This document shows positions 44,894 through 52,781 of a stretch of 64,000 bases of DNA, piece by piece. The translations under genes and the position numbers were made by a program. The notes under the pieces were generated by a model. That model saw only the letters and a list, made by a program, of their open reading frames with translations, was not told the DNA's origin and did not search any database. The number at the start of each line of letters is the position of its first letter. Positions within the stretch are counted from its first letter, which is position 1. This stretch comes from Aeromicrobium fastidiosum (GTDB taxonomy: Bacteria > Actinomycetota > Actinomycetes > Propionibacteriales > Nocardioidaceae): NCBI RefSeq assembly GCF_017876595.1, contig NZ_JAGIOG010000001.1:1488001-1552000 (forward strand), given 5' to 3'.

Positions 44894-46050
44894 GCATGCA
44901 CTCCTCAGCGGGTGAGCCGTCGGTCCTGGAGCGGGTGCGGCGCAGACTGGCCGCCGACTCGTCCGAGCCCACGGCCCTGACGGTCGCGGACGCCCTGCGG
45001 TCGGAGCAGCAGGTGGCCGGCACCGGCACCGTGCTGCAGATCGTCGACCAGCTGCGCAGCGAGAGTCATGGTGCTGGCCCGCTCGACCCCCTGCTGGCGC
45101 TGCCCGACGTCACCGACGTGCTGGTCAACGGACCCCACGACGTCCACGTCGACTGCGGGCGTGGGCTCGAGCGGGTGCCGGTGCGATTCGACGACGACGA
45201 GGCGGTCCGGCGGCTCGCCCAACGCCTGGCGGCGCAGGCCGGACGACGCCTCGACGACGCCAGCCCGTGGGTCGATGCGCGGCTGCGCGACGGCACCCGG
45301 CTGCACGCCGTGCTCTCTCCATTGGCCCGCCCCGGCACCGTGATCTCGTTGCGGGTACCGGCGCGCCGGTCGTACAGCCTGGCCGACCTGCACGACGTGG
45401 GCTCGGTGACGGGCGAGGCGCTCGAGCTGCTCCGGCAGCTGGTGTCGTCGCGAGCCGCCTTCCTTGTCACGGGAGGCACCGGCTCGGGCAAGACCACGCT
45501 GCTGTCGGCGCTGCTGTCCGAGGTCGCCCCCACCGAGCGCATCGTCGTGGTCGAGGACGCGACCGAGCTGCGTCCCGGCCACCCGCACGTCGTGGGGCTC
45601 GAGGCCCGTCCCGCCAATGTGGAGGGCGCAGGTCAGGTCACGGTGCGCGACCTCGTGCGCCAGGCGCTGCGCATGCGCCCCGACCGCCTCGTCGTGGGGG
45701 AGGTGCGAGGCGCCGAGGTCGTCGATCTGTTGGCCGCGCTCAACACGGGGCACGAGGGCGGGTGCGGCACGGTCCACGCCAACTCGACGGCCGACGTGCC
45801 GGCCCGGTTCGAGGCGCTCGGCGTCGCGGCGGGCCTGCCGCGCGCCGCGGTGCACAGCCAGCTGGCCGCCGGCATCGACGTCGTCGTGCACGTCGGCCGC
45901 ACGGGTGCGGGGCGACGGTCGGTCGAGCAGGTCGCCGTCATGGCCCGCACCGGCGACGGCATCGTCGAGTGCGTGCCGGCGATGTCGTTCGGTGGCGGCA
46001 GGTCGGTGCGTGGCCCCGGGGCGGCGCGGCTGCTCGAGGTGTTGCGGTGA
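44890..46050 (+). CDS. tadA: Tad/Flp pilus assembly ATPase TadA
   Basis: The 386-residue secretion ATPase of the GspE/CpaF family has Walker A VTGGTGSGKTTLLSAL, an Asp-box VVVEDATELRP, Walker B DRLVVGEVRG and a His box GHEGGCGTVHANS. It powers Flp pilin polymerisation through TadB and TadC. Its GTG/ATG overlaps link ssd, tadA, tadB and tadC into one translationally coupled unit. Confidence 0.92.
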   Translation: MSMHSSAGEPSVLERVRRRLAADSSEPTALTVADALRSEQQVAGTGTVLQIVDQLRSESHGAGPLDPLLALPDVTDVLVNGPHDVHVDCGRGLERVPVRFDDDEAVRRLAQRLAAQAGRRLDDASPWVDARLRDGTRLHAVLSPLARPGTVISLRVPARRSYSLADLHDVGSVTGEALELLRQLVSSRAAFLVTGGTGSGKTTLLSALLSEVAPTERIVVVEDATELRPGHPHVVGLEARPANVEGAGQVTVRDLVRQALRMRPDRLVVGEVRGAEVVDLLAALNTGHEGGCGTVHANSTADVPARFEALGVAAGLPRAAVHSQLAAGIDVVVHVGRTGAGRRSVEQVAVMARTGDGIVECVPAMSFGGGRSVRGPGAARLLEVLR

Positions 46051-46844
46051 GCGTCGCGGCGGCCGTGCTGGTCATGATGGCGGTCCGGCTGCGCTGGCCG
46101 GCCGGACGGTCGCGGGTGCGGTCGCGCCTCGTGCTGGCCCCGCCCGTGGTCTCGCGCGGCTGGCTGGTCGCGGTGGCCGTGGCCGTCGGGGCGGTCGCGT
46201 CCGCGTGGCTGCCGGCGATCTCCGGTCCGGGTGTCGTGCTGCTCGCCACGGTCGGGGGAGTCGGCTGGTTCGCGGTGCTCCAGGTGCGGGCGGGACGGGC
46301 GCGGGCGACGGTCGCGAGGCACCGTGCCGAGGTCGTCGAGCTGCTGGGTCTCATGTCGGCCGAGCTGCGGGCCGGCGTGCTCGCACAGCGCATGATGGCC
46401 AGCCTCGCGGACGACTTCCCGGTGCTCCGACTGGCCGCCAGGACCGCCGAGACGGGCGGTGACGTGGCGCAGGCGTTCCGGGTGGCCGCGGCGACGCCGG
46501 GGTGCGAGCTGCTGCGCGACGTCGCGGGTGCGTGGCAGGTCTCCGACCGGTCCGGCGCGCCGCTCGCCACCGTCATCGGCCGGCTCGAGCAGTCGGCACG
46601 CGTCGACCGCGAGATCGACCGCGAGATCCAGTCCGGCGTGGCACCTGCGCGGGCCACGGGCCGGATGATGGCGGCACTGCCCGCCATGGGCCTCCTGCTG
46701 GGCTCCGGCATGGGCGGCGATCCGGTCGAGGTGCTCACCTCGACCTGGATCGGGGTGACGTGCCTGGCCGCCGGCTGCGGTCTCGCCTGTGCGGGCATCG
46801 CCTGGATCGAGCGCATCGCCGCCACGTCGGGCACGACATCGTGA
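46047..46844 (+). CDS. tadB: TadB-like type II/IV secretion inner-membrane protein
   Basis: The 265-residue protein has N-terminal membrane helices (about 45-80), a T2SF-type cytoplasmic domain (VELLGLMSAELRAGVLAQRM, DVAGAWQVSDRSGAPLATVI) and two C-terminal helices (about 212-228 and 236-254). It forms the membrane platform with TadC. The GTG at 46047 overlaps the tadA stop (GTGA). Confidence 0.85.
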   Translation: MSVAAAVLVMMAVRLRWPAGRSRVRSRLVLAPPVVSRGWLVAVAVAVGAVASAWLPAISGPGVVLLATVGGVGWFAVLQVRAGRARATVARHRAEVVELLGLMSAELRAGVLAQRMMASLADDFPVLRLAARTAETGGDVAQAFRVAAATPGCELLRDVAGAWQVSDRSGAPLATVIGRLEQSARVDREIDREIQSGVAPARATGRMMAALPAMGLLLGSGMGGDPVEVLTSTWIGVTCLAAGCGLACAGIAWIERIAATSGTTS

Positions 46845-47539
46845 TCGCGGCGCTGCTGGCCGGCGTGGCGGTGTGGTGCGTCGTGCCGGCGTCCGCCCGG
46901 CCCCGAGCCCGCCGGGTGCTCCTGCCGCAGACGGCGTCGCGCCGGGTCGACCCCGCCCTCGTGGCGTCGATGCTGGTGCCGGTGGCGTCCGTCGTCGTGC
47001 TCGGGGTCGTGTGGGGGCTGGCCCTGTCGGTCGTGGCGGTGCCGGTCGTGCGCCGTATGGTGGGTCAGCTCGAGTCGACGTCGCAACAGCTCCGTGCCGC
47101 GCGCATCGAGGCGGCCCTGCCCGGGGCGCTCGACCTGGTGGTCGCGGCGCTGTCCGTCGGCCGTCCGCCCGTCACGGCCTTCGCGCTCGCCGCCGATGCG
47201 ACCGCCGCACCCTTGGGAGACGACCTCGCCGTCATCGCCGGCCGGCTCGCGGTGGCGGCCGATCCCGACACGGTCTGGCACGGCGTCCCGCCCGACTCGG
47301 GTCTGGCCGCGGTGGCCCGGGCGTTCCGGCGCGCGGCAGCGTCCGGGATGCCGGTCTCCGACGTGGTCAGGGGCGTGGCCGACGAGCTGCGTCGCGAACG
47401 CGCGGCGCGCATGCGCGAGCGCAGCCAGCGGGTCGGCGTCCGCACCGCGGCACCGCTCGGCCTGTGCTTCCTGCCGGCGTTCTTCCTGATCGGCATCGTC
47501 CCGACCGTCGTGGCGTCGTTCAGGGGCCTGTCGTGGTGA
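46841..47539 (+). CDS. tadC: TadC-like type II/IV secretion inner-membrane protein
   Basis: The 232-residue partner of TadB has hydrophobic segments near 2-15, 40-65 and 208-226, and the T2SF core LPGALDLVVAALSVGRPPVT, FRRAAASGMPVSDVV. The GTG overlaps the tadB stop by 4 bp. It is followed by a 122-bp gap with GTCCACAGG and the promoter or leader of the Flp genes. Confidence 0.85.
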   Translation: MIAALLAGVAVWCVVPASARPRARRVLLPQTASRRVDPALVASMLVPVASVVVLGVVWGLALSVVAVPVVRRMVGQLESTSQQLRAARIEAALPGALDLVVAALSVGRPPVTAFALAADATAAPLGDDLAVIAGRLAVAADPDTVWHGVPPDSGLAAVARAFRRAAASGMPVSDVVRGVADELRRERAARMRERSQRVGVRTAAPLGLCFLPAFFLIGIVPTVVASFRGLSW

Positions 47540-47661
47540 CGGCCGCCGTCCACAGGTAGCGGACGGCGCGGGTCTGTCCCCAGGCGGGTCGACCAGATCG
47601 CAGCGGCGGCGACCCGCGACCCATCTTCTCGGTGACACATCAACCCACGAAGGGACTTCCC

Positions 47662-47841
47662 ATGAAGCAGCTGTTCACCCGCACCCGCGACGAGCAGGGC
47701 ATGTCGACCTCGGAGTACGCCGTCGGCACGCTCGGTGCCTGCACGATCGGCGGCGTGCTCGTCAAGATCGGCCAGTCCGAGTGGTTCGGCGACCTGGTCC
47801 GCGACCTGTTCGACAAGATCCCCAGCATCCTGCCGTTCTGA
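47662..47841 (+). CDS. Flp-type pilin subunit 1 (DUF4244)
   Basis: The 59-residue protein has a basic, hydrophilic leader followed by GMSTSEYAVGTLGACTIGGV. That pattern matches a prepilin cleavage site after Gly14 with Glu at +5, as in Flp pilins. DUF4244 is the actinobacterial family at this position (Rv3656c-like). It would be processed by a prepilin peptidase (not in this window) and polymerised by TadA-C. AAGGGA precedes the ATG. Confidence 0.85.
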   Translation: MKQLFTRTRDEQGMSTSEYAVGTLGACTIGGVLVKIGQSEWFGDLVRDLFDKIPSILPF

Positions 47842-47862
47842 CCGACCGCCGTCCCGACCCCG

Positions 47863-47890
47863 CCGGGGCGGTGCTGCGGCACCGCCCCGG
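47863..47890. terminator. Hairpin between the two Flp genes
   Basis: A 12-bp perfect GC-rich stem (47863-47874 with 47879-47890) with a TGCG loop lies in the 67-bp gap. It could stabilise the upstream flp1 transcript or partly terminate, giving more subunit 1 than subunit 2. Confidence 0.65.
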
Positions 47891-47908
47891 TCCCACCCGG
47901 AGGACCCC

Positions 47909-48133
47909 ATGACCCACCACACTGCCTTGATCCACGAGGACGGCCCGTCCGACGAGGGCGGCCTGCCCGACGACGGCATGGCGACGGCGGAGTACGCCGT
48001 CGGCACGCTCGGTGCCTGCTCGATCGCCCTCGTGCTGCACGGGCTCGCCACCGACGGCAGCATCTTCGACCTCATCGCCGGGCTGTTCCGTCTGCTCGAC
48101 GGGTTCCCTCCCGGCAACCTGCGCCTGCGATGA
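47909..48133 (+). CDS. Flp-type pilin subunit 2 (DUF4244)
   Basis: The 74-residue paralogue of the preceding gene has a longer acidic leader (IHEDGPSDEGGLPDDG) and then MATAEYAVGTLGACSIALV. The EYAVGTLGAC core is identical in both, pointing to tandem duplication. The acidic rather than basic leader is unusual. GGAGGA precedes the ATG, and the stop overlaps the TadE-like gene start (ATGA). Confidence 0.82.
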   Translation: MTHHTALIHEDGPSDEGGLPDDGMATAEYAVGTLGACSIALVLHGLATDGSIFDLIAGLFRLLDGFPPGNLRLR

Positions 48134-48486
48134 CCCGGCGGCGCGACGACGGCATGGTCACGGCCGAGCTGATGACCGTCGCACCCTTCGGCGTGGCCCT
48201 GGCCTTCCTGCTGCTGTGGATCGTCTCGCTCGGCCTGACGCAGGTGCGGCTATCCGATGCCGCCCGCGAGTCGGCCCGCATGGTCGCCCGGGGCGAGTCG
48301 ACCCAGGCGGCGACCGACATGGCCCGACGGCACGCGCCCGGTCGCGCGTCGGTCGAGGTCACGACCGCCGACGGCGAGGTGACCGTCACGGTGCGCACGC
48401 GGTCGCGCATGCCGCTGCCGTTCTTCTCCGGCATCGGCTCGCGATCCCTGGAGTCGACATCGGTCGCAGCCCAGGAGTCACCGTGA
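48130..48486 (+). CDS. TadE-like pseudopilin
   Basis: The 118-residue protein has a short basic leader, then GMVTAELMTVAPFGVALAFL, a TadE-type pseudopilin start with Glu at +5 and one membrane helix. QVRLSDAARESARMVARGES is the usual TadE segment after the helix. It probably primes or tips the Flp pilus. Coupled on both sides (ATGA with flp2, GTGA with the next gene). Confidence 0.85.
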   Translation: MTRRRDDGMVTAELMTVAPFGVALAFLLLWIVSLGLTQVRLSDAARESARMVARGESTQAATDMARRHAPGRASVEVTTADGEVTVTVRTRSRMPLPFFSGIGSRSLESTSVAAQESP

Positions 48487-48869
48487 GAGGCCGCGTCCCC
48501 GTCAGAGATCCCGGTGCTGTCAGAGACCGCGGTGCCGCGACGGTCCACGCGGCGACCGTCGCGGTGCTGCTGGTGGTCGTCGGCCTGCTGCTGGTGCAGG
48601 CGACGAGCTTGGTGCAGATGAAGCACCGGGTGGCCGCCGCTGCTGATCTCGCCGCCCTGGCGGCGTCGCGGGCGAGCGTCGAGGGCGAGGACGGGTGTCA
48701 GGCCGCCGCCGCGGTCGCCCGCCGCAATGGCGCCCGCCTGGCCGCCTGCCGCATGGACTTCGACGTCGCGACCGTCACGGCCAGGGCCACGAGCCCCCGG
48801 TGGTGGGGTGGCCGCTGGGCCACCGAGCAGCGCGCGCGAGCCGCGCCCGAGTCGTACGTGACGCCGTGA
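48483..48869 (+). CDS. TadG/Rv3654c-like secreted pilus-locus protein
   Basis: The 128-residue protein has a single N-terminal helix (ATVHAATVAVLLVVVGLLLV) followed by HRVAAAADLAALAAS, the segment shared by Rv3654c-type and TadG-like proteins. Two cysteines (in DGCQ and AACR) may pair outside the cell. It is the last gene of the Tad operon. GTG start within a GTGA overlap. Confidence 0.8.
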   Translation: MRGRVPVRDPGAVRDRGAATVHAATVAVLLVVVGLLLVQATSLVQMKHRVAAAADLAALAASRASVEGEDGCQAAAAVARRNGARLAACRMDFDVATVTARATSPRWWGGRWATEQRARAAPESYVTP

Positions 48870-48873
48870 GGCC

Positions 48874-49887
48874 TCAGGTCGACCGGCGCAGCAGACGTCG
48901 GGCGCGGGTCAGCGTCGCCCGCTTGCGCTCGATGAGTCGGCGCTCGCTGTCGGACAACTGCATCGGGGACGGAACGGTCGGTGTCTCGAGCTGGCGACGC
49001 TCGTCATCGGTCCGCTGCTTGCCGGCAGCCCGCAGCCGCGCATCGTCCTCGGGCGAGCGGTCACGGGGCAGCCGGCGCAGCACGGCGTAGAACTCGAGCT
49101 GGCCCGGCCGGGTGTTGCGGACGGTCTCGACGACCAGCTCGCACAGGCCCAAGCGACCCAGCTCGTTGACCTGCTCGATGAACGACGACGGACGGAACGT
49201 CCACACGTGGCAGTCGACGTACTCGCCCGATCGTGCCCTGTCGACCTGGGCGAGTGTGTTGTCGAGGTCATGACTGCGGACGCCGTCGAGCGGAGGACGC
49301 CGGCCGCTCCAGGCGTCCTTCGGGCTCAGCGTCGTCGCCGTGCGGAGGTGGTCGTAGACCGCGCGGACGCTCGGCACGAGATCGCCCTGCTGGTGTGCCT
49401 GCAGCATCTGGCCGACCGTCGTCTGCGGCCGGTAGGCGTCGAAGGAGTACCGCATGTCGGGGATCGCCAGCACCAGCGCACCGTCGTCGCGCAGCAGCGA
49501 GGCGATGTCGTCGAGCCACGTGATGAGGTCGGGCACGTGCTCGATGACGTGCGATGCGATGACCCACGCGAAGGGTGCCTTCGCCGCCGCGACCTCCGAC
49601 AGCGGACGGATGACGCCGTCCGGCCCGGTGAGCGGGAAGTCGACGGCCACGATGTCGTCGTCGGGCACGGCCTCGTCGTGGTGGTAGTGCTCGACCAGCG
49701 ACTCGGTCGGCACGATGTCGACGTAGCTGACGTCCCACCGCGACTTGAGCGCGATGGGGCTGTGCAACGGGGCGATCTCCAGGCCAGGACCGTGGTCGAG
49801 AGGCGTCAGACCGAGCATGCGTTCTCTGCGATGCACCTTCACCACGATGGTGGTCTCCTCAGGATCTGGGTCCGACGTCCGCCCCAT
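48874..49887 (-). CDS. SAM-dependent methyltransferase, glycan-type
   Basis: The 337-residue protein has LGLTPLDHGPGLEIAPLHSP (a modified motif I), WVIASHVIEHVPDLITWLDD and LLRDDGALVLAIPDMRYSFD. A helical, charged C-terminus follows (about 270-337). It resembles methyltransferases of capsule and LPS loci more than anything in the Tad or helicase neighbourhoods, between which it is inserted in convergent orientation to tad. ATG at 49887. Confidence 0.72.
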   Translation of the reverse strand: MGRTSDPDPEETTIVVKVHRRERMLGLTPLDHGPGLEIAPLHSPIALKSRWDVSYVDIVPTESLVEHYHHDEAVPDDDIVAVDFPLTGPDGVIRPLSEVAAAKAPFAWVIASHVIEHVPDLITWLDDIASLLRDDGALVLAIPDMRYSFDAYRPQTTVGQMLQAHQQGDLVPSVRAVYDHLRTATTLSPKDAWSGRRPPLDGVRSHDLDNTLAQVDRARSGEYVDCHVWTFRPSSFIEQVNELGRLGLCELVVETVRNTRPGQLEFYAVLRRLPRDRSPEDDARLRAAGKQRTDDERRQLETPTVPSPMQLSDSERRLIERKRATLTRARRLLRRST

Positions 49888-49902
49888 GTTCCCACGAGCA
49901 GG

Positions 49903-52218
49903 TCACGCGGCCGGTGCGTCGACCAGCAGGGCATCGAGCAGCCGGATCGCGCCGGCCTTGTCGAGGGGCTCGTTGCCGTTGCCGCACTTGGGCGAGTAGA
50001 CGCACGACGGGCAGCCGTCGCGGCACGCGCACGCGGCGATCGCGTCGCGGGTGACCCGCAGCCACGTCGCGGCGACCTCGTAGCCGCGCTCCGCGAAGCC
50101 GGCCCCGCCCGGGTATCCGTCGTAGACGAACACCGTCAGGGTGCCGGTGTCGGGGTGCAGAGCGGTCGAGACGCCGCCGATGTCCCACCGGTCGCACGTC
50201 GCCAGCAGGGGGAGCAGCCCGATCGCGGCGTGCTCGGCGGCATGGGCCGAGCCGGGGACGTCGTCGTGCGCCATCGTGCGGGCGACCGCCTCGGCGTCGA
50301 GGGTCCACCAGACGGCCTTGGTCTGCAGCGACCGCGCCGGCAGCTCGAGCACCTCCTCGCCCAGCACGCCACCGCCCGACGTGCTGCGCTTGAGGTACGA
50401 CACGACCTGGTTGACCACCTCGACCGATCCGAACGACATCGCCGCATCGCCCCACTGCGTGGTCCGCTCGGTGGCGACGACCGCGATCTCGGTGACAGAT
50501 CGCGCCGACGTCGAGTAGTCGGGGTCGTCGCGGTGCACCATCGCGACACCGTGCTCGACGTCGTACTCGTCGACGACGTGCACGTCGCCCTGGTGCACGT
50601 AGACGGCTCCCTCGTGCACGGTCGAGTCGGCCGAGCCGCCGTCGACCGTGCCGATCAGGCGTCCGGTCGTGCCGTCGACGATCTGCACGGGCGCGCCGCC
50701 GCTCGACCGGATGTCGGCGAGGTCGCTGGCGCGGTCGCGCTTGGTCCAGAACCAGCCCGCGGGCCGCCGGCGCAGCCAGCCCGCCGCCTCGAGGGCTGCG
50801 ACCCCCTCCTCGGTGCGGGGCCCGAACATCGCGAAGTCGTCCTCGGTCAGCGGTATCTCCTGGGCCGCGGCCGCGAGGTGCGGACCCAGCACGTACGGAT
50901 TGTCGGGGTCGAACACCGATGCCTCGACCGCGCGGCCGAGCAGCGCCTCCGGGTGGTGCACGAGATACGTGTCGATCGGCTCGTCGCGGGCCACGAGGAT
51001 GCCGATCGAGTCGCGTCCCGACCGTCCCGCTCGCCCGAACTGCTGTTGCAGCGCCGCCCGCGTGCCCGGGAACCCCACCGTGATGACGGCGTCGAGACCC
51101 GCGATGTCGATGCCGAGCTCGAGGGCGTTGGTGCTGGCCAGCCCCAGCAGGTCGCCGCTGCGCAGCCGTTGCTCGAGCTCGCGCCGCTCCTCGGGCAGGT
51201 AGCCGCCGCGGTAGGTCGCCACGCGTCGCACGAGCTCGGGGTCGACCTCGCGCAGGCGTCGCTGAGCCGTCGCGGCCACCGACTCCGCGCCGCGCCGCGA
51301 CCGCACGAAGGCCAGCGTGCGCACCCCGCCGACGACGAGGTCGGTCAGCAGCTCGCCGGCCTCCGACGTCGCCGAACGTCGCACGACCGCTCGGGGGTCT
51401 GCGTCGGGGCCGGTCGTGCCGACACCCGGCAGGATCGGCGGCTCCCACAGCGCGACGGTGCGGGCCGCGTGGGGCGAGGCGTCGTCGGTGACGGGCACGA
51501 CGTCCAGACCTGTCAACCGTCCGGCGAACACCTCGGGGTCGGCCACCGTGGCGGACGACAGCACGAACGTCGGGTCGGCCCCGTAGTGCTGGCAGATGCG
51601 TCGCAGCCGTCGCAGCACATGGGCGACGTGGGCACCGAAGACGCCGCGGTAGTGGTGGCACTCGTCGACCACGACGTGCGTCAGCCCGCCCAGCACCCGC
51701 GTCCACCGCGCGTGCCCCGGCAGGATCGTGTGGTGCAACGTGTCGGGGTTGGTCAGCAGGTAGTTGGCGTGGTCGCGCGCCCAGGCGCGTTCCTCGCGTG
51801 AGTTGTCGCCGTCGACCGTCGCTGGCCGTGCGAAGGCCGTCGCCCCGGCGAGGCGGCGCAGCTGGTCGGCGGCCAGGGCCTTGGTGGGCGCGAGGTAGAG
51901 GACGGTCGGCATGCGGTTGCCGCGCAGCGAGCTGCCGGTGCGTCCGGCCGCGAGGTCGGTGAGCGCGGGTGCCTGGAACACCAGCGACTTGCCCGAAGCC
52001 GTCCCCGTCGAGATGACGGTGTGGCGACCCTCGTGCACGTGATGCAGCGCCTCGGCCTGGTGCCCCCACAGGGTCGCGATGCCCTCGGCCTCGTACATCG
52101 CCCGCACGCCGGGGTCGACCCAGTCGGGCCACGGCTCGACGACCGCCTCGCGCGCCGGCACCCGCTCGACGTGCGTCACCCTGTCGCCGTAGCGCAGCAC
52201 GAGATCGGCGGGGTCCAC
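49903..52218 (-). CDS. DEAD/DEAH-box helicase with DUF1998 zinc-binding C-terminus (Hrq1/RecQ4-like)
   Basis: The 771-residue superfamily 2 helicase has Walker A STGTASGKSLVF, Walker B VVVDECHHYRG, motif III SSATV, and motif VI QQFGRAGRSGR. The C-terminus ends with the four-cysteine cluster ACACRDGCPSCVYSPKCGNG of DUF1998. Relatives (Rv3649; mycobacterial SftH, fungal Hrq1) are 3'-5' DNA helicases in repair. The GTG at 52218 is chosen over the longer frame because the conserved N-terminus starts there and GGGAG lies 9 nt upstream. Confidence 0.88.
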   Translation of the reverse strand: MDPADLVLRYGDRVTHVERVPAREAVVEPWPDWVDPGVRAMYEAEGIATLWGHQAEALHHVHEGRHTVISTGTASGKSLVFQAPALTDLAAGRTGSSLRGNRMPTVLYLAPTKALAADQLRRLAGATAFARPATVDGDNSREERAWARDHANYLLTNPDTLHHTILPGHARWTRVLGGLTHVVVDECHHYRGVFGAHVAHVLRRLRRICQHYGADPTFVLSSATVADPEVFAGRLTGLDVVPVTDDASPHAARTVALWEPPILPGVGTTGPDADPRAVVRRSATSEAGELLTDLVVGGVRTLAFVRSRRGAESVAATAQRRLREVDPELVRRVATYRGGYLPEERRELEQRLRSGDLLGLASTNALELGIDIAGLDAVITVGFPGTRAALQQQFGRAGRSGRDSIGILVARDEPIDTYLVHHPEALLGRAVEASVFDPDNPYVLGPHLAAAAQEIPLTEDDFAMFGPRTEEGVAALEAAGWLRRRPAGWFWTKRDRASDLADIRSSGGAPVQIVDGTTGRLIGTVDGGSADSTVHEGAVYVHQGDVHVVDEYDVEHGVAMVHRDDPDYSTSARSVTEIAVVATERTTQWGDAAMSFGSVEVVNQVVSYLKRSTSGGGVLGEEVLELPARSLQTKAVWWTLDAEAVARTMAHDDVPGSAHAAEHAAIGLLPLLATCDRWDIGGVSTALHPDTGTLTVFVYDGYPGGAGFAERGYEVAATWLRVTRDAIAACACRDGCPSCVYSPKCGNGNEPLDKAGAIRLLDALLVDAPAA

Positions 52219-52342
52219 TGGTCGAGTCTCCCAGAACGGCCCTCGCCGGTGCCCGGCCGTCGGTCTCCGTGGGGCCTCGTGTGGCGGATCGTGATTCAAT
52301 GCACCGGGAGCCGCTGGGGTTTTCGAGCAAGGGAGATCGGCG

Positions 52343-52684
52343 ATGGAGCTGGCACTGACTGCCCGCACGGAAGGCGACTTCGAGGTCATCGAGGTCGGGG
52401 GCGAGATCGACGTCTACACGGCTCCCCGGCTGCGCGAGGCCATCGTGACCGCGGTCGACGCGGGACACACGCGCCTCGTGATCGACGTGCGCAAGGTCGA
52501 CTTCCTCGACTCCACGGGCCTCGGCGTTCTGGTGGGGGCCCTCAAGCGCGTCCGGGCCGACGGCGGCTCGCTCGACATCGTCTGCACCCAGGAGCGCATC
52601 CTGAAGATCTTCGAGATCACGGGACTCGACAAGGTCTTCGGTCTCCACGCGACGGTCGACGAGGCGCGCGCCGCGCAGGCGTGA
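52343..52684 (+). CDS. STAS-domain anti-sigma-factor antagonist (BldG-like)
   Basis: The 113-residue STAS protein has the phospho-serine motif [12 protein letters not shown] with S57. The helicase-STAS-H+-PPase order is that of Streptomyces bldG. It would bind and neutralise an anti-sigma kinase when dephosphorylated; an ATPase of that type is encoded at 57726-58622. GGGAGA lies before the ATG. A Crp-like site overlaps its last codons. Confidence 0.88.
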   Translation: MELALTARTEGDFEVIEVGGEIDVYTAPRLREAIVTAVDAGHTRLVIDVRKVDFLDSTGLGVLVGALKRVRADGGSLDIVCTQERILKIFEITGLDKVFGLHATVDEARAAQA

Positions 52685-52695
52685 CCCAGATCACA
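52680..52695. promoter_or_regulatory. Candidate Crp site 1 upstream of hppA
   Basis: CGTGACCCAGATCACA matches TGTGA-N6-TCACA at 9 of 10 positions. It overlaps the STAS stop codon and is 87-102 bp before hppA. Confidence 0.55.
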
Positions 52696-52714
52696 CCTCT
52701 CCGGTGTCGTGACA

Positions 52715-52730
52715 TGTAACGTGCGTCACA
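52715..52730. promoter_or_regulatory. Candidate Crp site 2 upstream of hppA
   Basis: TGTAACGTGCGTCACA matches TGTGA-N6-TCACA at 9 of 10 positions. It is centred 35 bp from site 1 and 52-67 bp before the hppA ATG. Confidence 0.55.
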
Positions 52731-52781
52731 CGGCTCTGCCGGGCCGATGCACGTCTCCGTCCTGACCTCTGGAGGATTCCC

